A stretch of 64,000 nt of DNA from Brevundimonas sp. G8 (GTDB lineage: Bacteria > Pseudomonadota > Alphaproteobacteria > Caulobacterales > Caulobacteraceae). Below the pieces are notes generated by a model. That model was given only the letters and a program-made list of their open reading frames with translations, had not been told where the DNA came from and did not search any database. The stretch lies in the NCBI RefSeq assembly GCF_902506205.1, contig NZ_LR732816.1, positions 3,257,311 to 3,321,310 on the forward strand, given 5' to 3'. The position numbers and the translations under genes were made by a program. Below are positions 58,511 through 64,000 of this stretch, in pieces. The stretch's first letter is position 1. Every line of letters begins with the position of its first letter.

Positions 58511-58800
58511 GATCCGCCTCCGCATCCTCTGCGGCAGGGCGTCGGAACAAGAACTCAGCGCAAGTCGTCCGACGCCTCAGACGCTGCCGCTAAACCACGG
58601 ACAGAATACGAGAAACAGGAACCGCCAAAAACCTCCTTTTATCTTGCCCTCACCCCCATTTTCGGATTCCCGACACATCCCACCAAACTTGATCAGACGC
58701 CGCCACACCCAATCAACATCGTCCGACCGGACGCCGCTGCGGTCTCGCGCTCAAGCTCGACAGACGAAGACCTGCCCGACCGAAGTCGAGCAGAGCGCCG
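58511..58800. other. Candidate origin of transfer (oriT)
   Basis: A 290-nt non-coding stretch directly upstream of the relaxase gene. It contains TTTTATCTTGCCCTCAC (58637-58653), close to the relaxase nick consensus YATCCTG/Y of VirD2/IncP-type enzymes. The predicted nick lies between 58646 and 58647. Nearby are AT-rich stretches, an inverted repeat GTCGGA (58540s)/TCCGAC, and GTCCGACCGGAC at 58721-58732. This is the usual position of oriT. It is a prediction from motif and position only. Confidence 0.45.
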
Positions 58801-58995
58801 TCAGTCCTCGAAATCCAGTTCCTCGACCTCGTCCCAGAACGCCGGCTCGCTCGGGTCGAATCGCCGAATGCACAGATCCTCCCAGGCTCCCGCCCCGAGC
58901 GCCGCCTCAACCGCCTCTCTCTGTTCCGCGGCCCAGGTGTCTTCGTCCTCGGTCAAGCCAAAGGCGTCTTCCGGCTTTTCCCAATCCGGCTCCAT
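58801..58995 (-). CDS. Small acidic protein of integrative elements
   Basis: A 64-residue, very acidic protein ('MEPDWEKPEDAFGLTEDEDT', 'FDPSEPAFWDEVEELDFED'). The second of two adjacent ATGs (58995) is preferred because AAGGA then has proper spacing. The charge and small size resemble anti-restriction or DNA-mimic proteins, but there is no direct evidence for that. It begins 55 nt downstream of the first copy of the structured leader element, which suggests that it is regulated at the RNA level. It sits between the candidate oriT and the DUF2493 gene. Confidence 0.65.
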   Translation of the reverse strand: MEPDWEKPEDAFGLTEDEDTWAAEQREAVEAALGAGAWEDLCIRRFDPSEPAFWDEVEELDFED

Positions 58996-59050
58996 CATGG
59001 TCCTTCTCCATCGAACATCGCTCCCAGCGAGCGACGATGAAGCGGCGGGG

Positions 59051-59143
59051 CATGACAGGGCGCCCGGCAGTCACCGCAGCGGTCCGCCGCTTTGGCGGGC
59101 CGCGAAGGGGAACGGCGCAGCCGTTGACTTCCGGGCTGTCATG
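59051..59143 (-). ncRNA. Structured 5' leader element, copy 1 (predicted three-way-junction RNA)
   Basis: Outer stem CATGACAG/CTGTCATG (59051-59058 with 59136-59143). Next is an 11-bp stem with one mismatch, CCCGGCAGTCA (59063-59073) with TGACTTCCGGG (59125-59135). Inside it are two hairpins: ACGGC/GCCGT (59112-59116 with 59120-59124) and GCGGTCCGCC/GGCGGGCCGC (59079-59088 with 59094-59103, one G-U pair). On the minus strand it ends 55 nt before the start codon of the small acidic gene. Copy 2 at 60309-60399 has the same core and the same spacing, with compensatory changes in the variable hairpin and outer stem. Confidence 0.65.
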
Positions 59144-59252
59144 ACACGATGCGCAAGCGTCGTGCGCAGAGCCCGCGTCCGCGACCAGCGGACGCCCCGT
59201 TCGCAAGCCCGAAGGGCGCAGCGAGACCGCAGAAGAGGCGCGCCCGACAGCG

Positions 59253-59285
59253 AAAAAAAGGCCCGCCCGGCCGAAGCCGAGCGGG
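59253..59285 (-). terminator. Rho-independent terminator of the DUF2493 gene
   Basis: Read on the minus strand: a GC stem (CCCGCTCGGC with GCCGGGCGGG, one mismatch) with a TTCG tetraloop, followed by CC and seven T. It begins 21 nt past the stop at 59306. It is a textbook intrinsic terminator. Confidence 0.85.
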
Positions 59286-59305
59286 AGGGGTTTGCCTTCA
59301 GGTCT

Positions 59306-60253
59306 TCAGGCTGAGCGCGCCCGGATCGGCATATGCCGCAGCCCGTGCTCCGTCGCCTTTTGCCCGAGGTTGAGCGCCGGTCCGAACGGCCGCGGATCGC
59401 CCGACCGATCCCGATCCACCGAATGCGCCAAGGTCAGGCAGCAGCTCGGTTCCAGCGCGATCAGATCGTCATTCGCCCGGAAGGGGGCCGCCTTGCGGTG
59501 AGCGTCAAAGTCGGCGCGGGCGAGGATCAGTTTGACGCCCTTCTGCTGGGCCCATTTGATCGCCAGCTTCTCCGCGCCTTTCGCCCCGGTCGTCGCAAGA
59601 GCCATGTCGGGCCATTCCTGTTTCGCCCAGTTCAGGGCGTCGAAGATCCGGCTCGCGTCCACTGCGGTGTCCGCCGTGGGCGCACCTCGGAAGGCGATCA
59701 CCGGACCGCCGGGGTCGGCCTCTCCAGCCTTCCGACTGCGGATCGCCCGGATCGCCTGTTTCGCCTCCAGCTGCGCCGCCGTCAGATGCGTGCCGCGCCG
59801 CGAGCCGCGCCAGGCGGTCCAGACCTCCCCGGTCGCGACCGTCCAGGTCTGCGAGGCCGCGTCCCGGATGAGCTCGCAGGCACGGGTTGCGGCGTCGCCC
59901 GCCCGCGCCTTGGCCGTCGCCTCCTGAAGCTCGGTGTCGGCGGCTTCCGATCCATCGAAGTCGCGGTCGAGCGATCGCATCGTGTCGCGCGCGCGGTCGG
60001 CGTCCCGTTCGATCCGCCCCGCCGCCGAATGAAAGGCGCCGATCAGGGCTTCCCCCAGGGTCGTCTGATAGTCCTCCAAGGCCGTGTTGGAGATCACATC
60101 CACCAGTTCGGTCATGAGCGCGCGCCCGAGCTGGACCAGGGCGTCCTCCGTCGGATGCGGCCGATCCGCGTTCAGGGACGCGGTCAGGTCGTCGAAGGCG
60201 GAGTCGGACTTCTGGGCAGCGGAGGCGGTGAAGGGATGGCTGTAGAAGGTCAT
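59306..60253 (-). CDS. DUF2493-domain protein
   Basis: A 315-residue soluble protein from the ATG at 60253 with AAGGA 8 nt upstream. The N-terminal 180 residues are helical. Residues 185-275 match DUF2493, a Rossmann-like nucleotide-binding domain of the SLOG/TIR-like group: 'GPVIAFRGAPTADTAVDASR', 'IFDALNWAKQEWPDMALATT', 'GAKGAEKLAIKWAQQKGVKL'. Such proteins are standard cargo of alphaproteobacterial integrative elements and plasmids; their function is not established. It is preceded by the second structured leader copy at 55 nt and followed by a strong terminator, so it is a single-gene unit. Confidence 0.85.
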   Translation of the reverse strand: MTFYSHPFTASAAQKSDSAFDDLTASLNADRPHPTEDALVQLGRALMTELVDVISNTALEDYQTTLGEALIGAFHSAAGRIERDADRARDTMRSLDRDFDGSEAADTELQEATAKARAGDAATRACELIRDAASQTWTVATGEVWTAWRGSRRGTHLTAAQLEAKQAIRAIRSRKAGEADPGGPVIAFRGAPTADTAVDASRIFDALNWAKQEWPDMALATTGAKGAEKLAIKWAQQKGVKLILARADFDAHRKAAPFRANDDLIALEPSCCLTLAHSVDRDRSGDPRPFGPALNLGQKATEHGLRHMPIRARSA

Positions 60254-60308
60254 TGGAACAGTCCTTGAGAATGCCGAGCGCCCCATGCGCAACGACCCCG
60301 GTCTTGGC

Positions 60309-60399
60309 CACAGCGGGGTCCCCGGCAGTCACCGGAACGGAGGGCCGCTCGCCCTCCGTGGAGGGGAACGGCGGAGCCGTTGACTTCCGGGGTGCTGTG
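60309..60399 (-). ncRNA. Structured 5' leader element, copy 2
   Basis: Outer stem CACAGC/GCTGTG (60309-60314 with 60394-60399). The inner 11-bp stem CCCGGCAGTCA/TGACTTCCGGG (60321-60331 with 60381-60391) is identical to copy 1. The conserved hairpin is ACGGC/GCCGT (60368-60372 with 60376-60380). The variable hairpin ACGGAGGGC/GCCCTCCGT (60337-60345 with 60351-60359) is perfectly paired but different in sequence from copy 1. On the minus strand it ends 55 nt before the DUF2493 start codon, the same distance as copy 1. Confidence 0.65.
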
Positions 60400-60773
60400 A
60401 CAAGATCGGAGGGCGTTGTGTGGGGGCAGGTCGTCGTCGCCCTTCGCGACGACGACACCCCTCGGCGCCGTCGCGCCGATACGGACGAAGAGACATCACC
60501 CTTCGTGTCGGTTGACGCCGGCGCGCCGGCGGCCTGCGCGATCGCCGATCCCACGCGCGCCGCAGGCATCCGGATGACCTGTTCATCGGTCGAGACCCGA
60601 AGGGCTTGTCCTAGGTCCCTCGCCTCGTTTGCGTGAGGCGTTCGAGCGCGATCCGTTCGGCGCAGCCAGCCCTCTTTCCCTACACCGAGACCGAGACCGC
60701 CCTCGGAAACGCCCGTGTTGCGGGGTCGATCCGGCCGCTGGGGTCTCCGTGCCTTTCCCCTCAATCGCAGACG

Positions 60774-60806
60774 AAAAACGGCCCGACGCCTGCGCATCGG
60801 GCCGTT
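60774..60806 (-). terminator. Rho-independent terminator of ssb
   Basis: A perfect 10-bp stem AACGGCCCGA (60777-60786) with TCGGGCCGTT (60797-60806), loop of 10 nt, followed on the minus strand by TTTTT (60774-60778). It lies 19 nt past the ssb stop. Confidence 0.85.
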
Positions 60807-60824
60807 CTTCGCATCTTCCGCCAA

Positions 60825-61244
60825 TCAGAACGGGATGTCGTCGTTCAGGTCGTAGCCGCCCGCCGGTTCCTGGACGCCGCCGCCCTCGGCCGGGTCTGCC
60901 TGTTCGTCGTGGTCGCGGCGGTTCTTCAGCCGGATGTCGCCGACGATCAGGCGCAGGTCGTAGTGTTCGACCCCGTCCTTTCCGGTCCAAGTGTCGTTCT
61001 CGACGTGGCCCTGGATCACGACCCGGCTGCCCTTGCGGGCGAACGGCGCGATGTAGCGTTCCGCCGTGGCCTCGTTGAAGCAGAGGCAGTTGAAGCCGGT
61101 CGTCCGTTCGCCGGGCGTGCCGTCGCTGCGGCGGAAACGGGTGGTCTCCAGCACGCGGAAGCTCGCCCGCTTCTTGCCCGAACCCTGGGCGGAGAGGATG
61201 GACGGGTCGGCGGCCAGATAGCCTTCGATGACGAGGGTTTGCAT
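60825..61244 (-). CDS. ssb: Single-stranded DNA-binding protein
   Basis: A 139-residue SSB. The OB fold is 'MQTLVIEGYLAADPSILSAQ', 'RASFRVLETTRFRRSDGTPG', 'FNCLCFNEATAERYIAPFAR', 'GSRVVIQGHVENDTWTGKDG'. A flexible linker ends in the acidic tip 'DLNDDIPF', the interaction tail that recruits replication and repair partners. It is element-encoded, distinct from a housekeeping SSB, and probably protects transferred single strands. CAGGAGACTGACC precedes the ATG; the same leader occurs before the SSB-like gene upstream, so the two may have arisen by duplication or share translational control. Confidence 0.93.
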   Translation of the reverse strand: MQTLVIEGYLAADPSILSAQGSGKKRASFRVLETTRFRRSDGTPGERTTGFNCLCFNEATAERYIAPFARKGSRVVIQGHVENDTWTGKDGVEHYDLRLIVGDIRLKNRRDHDEQADPAEGGGVQEPAGGYDLNDDIPF

Positions 61245-61277
61245 GGTCAGTCTCCTGTTGATGAGGGTTTCGGAAAA

Positions 61278-61646
61278 TCAGGCGGCGGCGCGTTCGGGAT
61301 CGGCGACGCCGGACGCCGTGCCGGCGTCGCGGTCCCCAGCCCAGTCGAGGACGGTGAGCCGGTTGATCACCAGCTCCTTGGCCGACCTCGCCTTGCCGTC
61401 CCGCGCCGTATAGGTCGTGTCGATGAAGGCGCCGATGACGACGGCCTCGCAGCCCTGGGCCAGGCCGCGCGCGATGACCTTCTCGTTCAGCCCCTTGGAC
61501 CAGCTGACGCAGTTGACGCCGACCAACCGGTCCTTGCCGGCAGTGTCGACGCCCCGCTTCTCCAGCAGCCGGAACACCGCCTTGCCGAAGTCGTCGCTGA
61601 CCTGGGGGTCGGCGGCGAGCCGCCCGGTGAACATCATGGATTGCAT
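61278..61646 (-). CDS. SSB-like OB-fold protein
   Basis: A 122-residue protein from the ATG at 61646, with AGGAG 6 nt upstream (CAGGAGACTGAC, as before ssb). 'MQSMMFTGRLAADPQV' parallels the SSB start. Later strands are 'GVNCVSWSKGLNEKVIARGL', 'CEAVVIGAFIDTTYTARDGK' and 'AKELVINRLTVLDWAG'. It lacks the acidic SSB C-terminal tip, so it may be an OB-fold accessory protein. It precedes ssb by 33 nt on the same strand. Such tandem SSB-like pairs occur in alphaproteobacterial integrative elements. Confidence 0.8.
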   Translation of the reverse strand: MQSMMFTGRLAADPQVSDDFGKAVFRLLEKRGVDTAGKDRLVGVNCVSWSKGLNEKVIARGLAQGCEAVVIGAFIDTTYTARDGKARSAKELVINRLTVLDWAGDRDAGTASGVADPERAAA

Positions 61647-61735
61647 GTCAGTCTCCTGTCGATCCGAAGCGCCGGGGAGCCGATCTCCCTCATCCCGCTT
61701 CACCCCGAACCTCCCTTCCTCCGGGCTTTCCTCCT

Positions 61736-61761
61736 GCCGGACGGGCCTTCGCCCGCCCGGC
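61736..61761 (-). terminator. GC hairpin downstream of the ParB-like gene
   Basis: GCCGGACGGGC (61736-61746) and GCCCGCCCGGC (61751-61761) pair with one mismatch across a CTTC loop, in the spacer past the ParB-like stop. It has no T-tract, so it may be only a partial terminator or an mRNA 3' stabiliser. Confidence 0.4.
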
Positions 61762-61923
61762 CGCAGCCTAGGCGGCGCATCCGTTCAGGACGGCCGCAGG
61801 GATGTCGCCGCAGCACCGCCTCGACGACGTCCGCCCGGTCGACAGGCACGAACATACGGGCAGCGAAGACAACGCCGCCCCGACCAGGGTCGGGACGACG
61901 TTTCGGCCTCTCGATACGAGGGA

Positions 61924-63906
61924 TCAGGCGGCGACGGGACCGAGCGCGGCCTCGCCCGCCTCGGTGACGGCGAAGGCGCCGACGCCGTCGTCATCGCCGT
62001 CTTCCGCATCCCCGGCCGAGCCGTCTTCATCCTCCACACCGTCCGCGTCGGCGCCGGGCAGGTCTTCAACCGGCGCTCGCCAGGACAGGGCGGCTGGGGC
62101 CCAGGTTCGGGCCGCCGCCTGTTCGGCCACCCAGTCGACCAGTTCAGTCTTTCTCAGGGTCCTGGCACGGTCGTTGGCCGAGCCCATGATCTCGAGCATG
62201 TCCATCAGCAAAGCCTTCGAATGCGGCTGGAGGAACGGCGCGTCGGGCGTCCAGTGCACGGTGACGTCCGCCTCGCACAGCGCCGCCAGTTCCGTCGCCT
62301 CCGCCCGGGCGCTGCGGCGGATCTGGAAGGTCTTCTCCTCGCGCAGATCGAGGCTGATGGCCGTGATCTCGGCCAGCAAACCCATCTTGTCGCCATGGCC
62401 CAAGCCGTGGACCCAGGCGATCACTGTCTCGCCCGAGGCCTGCCAGGCGGCGCGGCGGTCGTCCAGGCGCCGGCGGACCTCGCCGTCCAGGGTCTCGATC
62501 ACGCGCCCTCCAGCCGGATTGAACCCGGTGGCGAGGATGGCCAGGGCCGCCTCCGACCGCGCCACGCGCGTCCGGAGCACGATGACGGTGAACAGTCGCG
62601 CGATCAGGGCCGTCAGGGCGGCGGAGGGGTCGTCAGCCAGGGCCCGGGCCAGGGCGCGGGTCGCGACATCGGTGCGCACGGCGTGGAGGGCGTGGTTCAC
62701 CCCTTCGGTCTCGGGCTCGAGCGCCGCGGCCTCGGGCGCGAGGTAGGCGTCATGCGGCGGAGGTCCGTCCGCCGGCTTCTCGGCCTCGGGATCCTCGTCG
62801 AGAATCTCGGGCTCCTCGGGCGTGTAGCAGCGCACCTCCACCCCCGCCCTCGCCGTCGGCCACATCACCATCGTCGTCACCACCCGTCCGCCGCATCCGG
62901 TCTGGTCGGCCGCGATCCTCGCGTGGATCATGTCGACGAGGGCGAGGTCCGCGACATCGGGCGGAGCGCGATCGGCCAGGGCCTGCCGCGCGGCCTCGAC
63001 CCGCGCGGTATAGACCTCCATCTCTGCGCGATAGCGCGCCATCGCCTCGGCCGGCAGGCTGCCGCCATAGACATAGCCGAGCGCCTCCAAGTCGTCAGGC
63101 AGGTCCGGTTCGGGGCCGGCGGTGACGTGGACGGCGATCCCCTCCGCCTCGAAGACGGCGGCGATGCCTCGGGCGCGTTTCAGCCACAGGTCTGTTAGGA
63201 GATCCGGGTCGAGTAGGACGGGAGCGAGCTCGCCGAACAGGTCGCTTTCGGTGCGCCCGCCAGCGTCGCTGTAGGCGGCCTGATCGACCAGGGCGCATCT
63301 CCGGTCGTGCGTGGTGATGCGGGCGTCGTCGAGCCGTTCGAGGATGCGCCAGTCCTGGAAGCCGTGGCCGGCCAGAGCCGCCTCGGCGAGTTCCGCCTGT
63401 TCGGCCTTCTCGGGAAGACGGGCGAGGAGCCGGGCCTGTTTCAACGTCAGGCGGCCGCCCTTCAGGGCGAGGAGGGCCGCCGAGGGAAGGCCGGACAGCG
63501 CCGCCAGCCGCTTGATCTCGATCTCGGCATAGCCCAGCGCCTTGGCGATCACGCCCACGGTCAGCTTCGATTTCAGCATCCGGCCGATGGCGGCTATGAC
63601 GTCGGCGACATGGACGGGTACGGCCGTGTTGGTGAGCAGGACGGCGGCGGCCTGGCGGGCGGGATCGGTCTCGACGAAGACATCGACGGGATGGTCCTCG
63701 TCGATCTCCCCCGCCTCCAGGAGCAGGCCCAGCGCGAGGCGGCGACGCCGCCCATCCAGGGCCATCCAGGAATCTTCCTTCCTGCCCCGTCCAGGCCGCA
63801 CGGTCAGAGGCTGCAACTGGCCCGCCGCGCGCAGGGTCGCAGCAAGCGTGGGAATGTCGTTGTCCGGCGGTTCGCCGTGACGCAGGTTCTCTCGGGCGAC
63901 GCCCAC
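61924..63906 (-). CDS. ParB/RepB/Spo0J-family protein of an integrative element, 5' end uncertain
   Basis: At least 660 residues. The N-terminal ParB-like nuclease/CTPase region is 'LAATLRAAGQLQPLTVRPGR', 'WMALDGRRRRLALGLLLEAG' (the GxRR-type motif), and then the DNA-binding helices 'TNTAVPVHVADVIAAIGRML' and 'GVIAKALGYAEIEIKRLAAL'. Large ParB-like proteins of this size are typical of alphaproteobacterial integrative elements. A GTG at 63906 opens the annotated frame, but coding character continues upstream ('VVVLDRDRRTVRLGD') to about 63960. There the sequence turns into an inverted copy of this gene and hits a TGA. The true start is therefore outside or destroyed. The C-terminus is very acidic. 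Confidence 0.85.
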   Translation of the reverse strand: MGVARENLRHGEPPDNDIPTLAATLRAAGQLQPLTVRPGRGRKEDSWMALDGRRRRLALGLLLEAGEIDEDHPVDVFVETDPARQAAAVLLTNTAVPVHVADVIAAIGRMLKSKLTVGVIAKALGYAEIEIKRLAALSGLPSAALLALKGGRLTLKQARLLARLPEKAEQAELAEAALAGHGFQDWRILERLDDARITTHDRRCALVDQAAYSDAGGRTESDLFGELAPVLLDPDLLTDLWLKRARGIAAVFEAEGIAVHVTAGPEPDLPDDLEALGYVYGGSLPAEAMARYRAEMEVYTARVEAARQALADRAPPDVADLALVDMIHARIAADQTGCGGRVVTTMVMWPTARAGVEVRCYTPEEPEILDEDPEAEKPADGPPPHDAYLAPEAAALEPETEGVNHALHAVRTDVATRALARALADDPSAALTALIARLFTVIVLRTRVARSEAALAILATGFNPAGGRVIETLDGEVRRRLDDRRAAWQASGETVIAWVHGLGHGDKMGLLAEITAISLDLREEKTFQIRRSARAEATELAALCEADVTVHWTPDAPFLQPHSKALLMDMLEIMGSANDRARTLRKTELVDWVAEQAAARTWAPAALSWRAPVEDLPGADADGVEDEDGSAGDAEDGDDDGVGAFAVTEAGEAALGPVAA

Positions 63907-64000
63907 GTCGCCGAGGCGGACGGTGCGGCGGTCGCGGTCGAGAACGACGACCGGCGGGGGTGTCGCCCGAGAGAACCTGCGTCACGGCGAACCGCCGGAC
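63862..64000. repeat. 39-bp perfect inverted repeat at the window end
   Basis: Bases 63862-63900 and 63962-64000 are exact reverse complements with a 61-nt centre. The left arm is normal ParB coding sequence; the right arm breaks the ParB reading frame. The right arm runs to the last base of the window, so it may be longer. A rearrangement and a fold-back assembly error at a contig end are both possible. Confidence 0.9.

Larger units (their letters stand above)
58996..59305. other. Spacer with structured leader copy 1 and a terminator
   Basis: This 310-nt spacer holds, in minus-strand order, the terminator of the DUF2493 gene (59253-59285), a stretch that is probably the promoter of the small acidic gene, and the structured element at 59051-59143. 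No gene is seen. Confidence 0.6.
60254..60824. other. Spacer upstream of the DUF2493 gene
   Basis: About 570 nt with the structured leader copy 2 (60309-60399) near its left end and the ssb terminator (60774-60806) at its right end. The middle contains only Arg/Pro-rich shadow frames. The promoter of the DUF2493 gene should lie between about 60400 and 60650. Confidence 0.55.

Noticed and set aside
59505..60824. 439-codon minus frame overlapping the DUF2493 gene
   Set aside because: Arg-rich shadow; the DUF2493 frame has the domain and the ribosome site.
61417..63198. 593-codon plus-strand frame opposite ParB
   Set aside because: Gly/Arg-rich mirror of the ParB codons with no recognisable domain.
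1..64000. CRISPR arrays, rRNA and tRNA genes
   Set aside because: No regularly spaced direct repeats of 25-40 nt and no recognisable rRNA or tRNA sequence were seen on reading both strands.

Overview
The window looks like the chromosome of a high-GC alphaproteobacterium, most likely a Caulobacterales member such as Brevundimonas. Pointers are the GC-rich codon use, two large TonB-dependent receptors feeding catabolic operons, a remnant starting MGHNS, and a SRAP protein starting MCNLY. This is inference from gene content; no rRNA or tRNA gene was seen to settle it.

Layout. (1) 1-9.7 kb is a catabolic operon on the minus strand: aldehyde dehydrogenase, ThDP enzyme, CaiB/BaiF CoA-transferase, CitE-like lyase, TonB-dependent receptor and a ThuA-like protein cut by the window edge. 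A divergent LysR gene faces it. (2) 9.7-25 kb is a patchwork accessory region: a SRAP protein, an AlpA/HTH/sigma-factor trio typical of integrative elements, an oxidoreductase with a divergent AraC regulator, small orphan genes separated by short dispersed repeats, a tyrosine recombinase, a GNAT enzyme, an IS6-like element, an exported alpha/beta hydrolase with its LysR regulator, a large DUF4238-like protein and several gene remnants. (3) 25-33.5 kb holds a tightly packed SIR2-like effector, a small middle protein and an SMC-like zinc-hook ATPase, in the order of Lamassu/ABC-three-component defence systems. Two upstream genes of unknown function precede it, one probably frameshifted.

(4) 33.5-46 kb is an envelope or signalling locus. 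It has two different exported caspase-fold proteins (a CHAT protein and a C14 caspase-like protein) together with Sel1 and TPR repeat proteins, a lipoprotein, small exported proteins and an OmpR-type two-component pair. (5) 46-57 kb is a peptide or amino-acid scavenging locus. On the minus strand are a TonB-dependent receptor, a D-aminopeptidase-like S12 hydrolase and an MlrC-like M81 metalloprotein. On the plus strand are a DAO-type FAD oxidoreductase, RidA, an XRE-cupin regulator, an MFS transporter and an aspartate/aromatic-type aminotransferase. A perfect operator-like palindrome lies between the divergent halves.

(6) 57.3-64 kb is part of an integrative or mobilisable element: a VirD2-type/DUF3363 relaxase, a candidate oriT, a small acidic protein, a DUF2493 protein, an SSB, an SSB-like protein and a ParB-family protein. 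Two copies of a roughly 92-nt structured element precede two of these genes, each ending exactly 55 nt before the start codon. Their sequence cores are conserved and one hairpin differs by compensatory changes, so a cis-acting RNA is likely. The window ends in a 39-bp perfect inverted copy of its own ParB coding sequence, which is either a rearrangement or an assembly fold-back.
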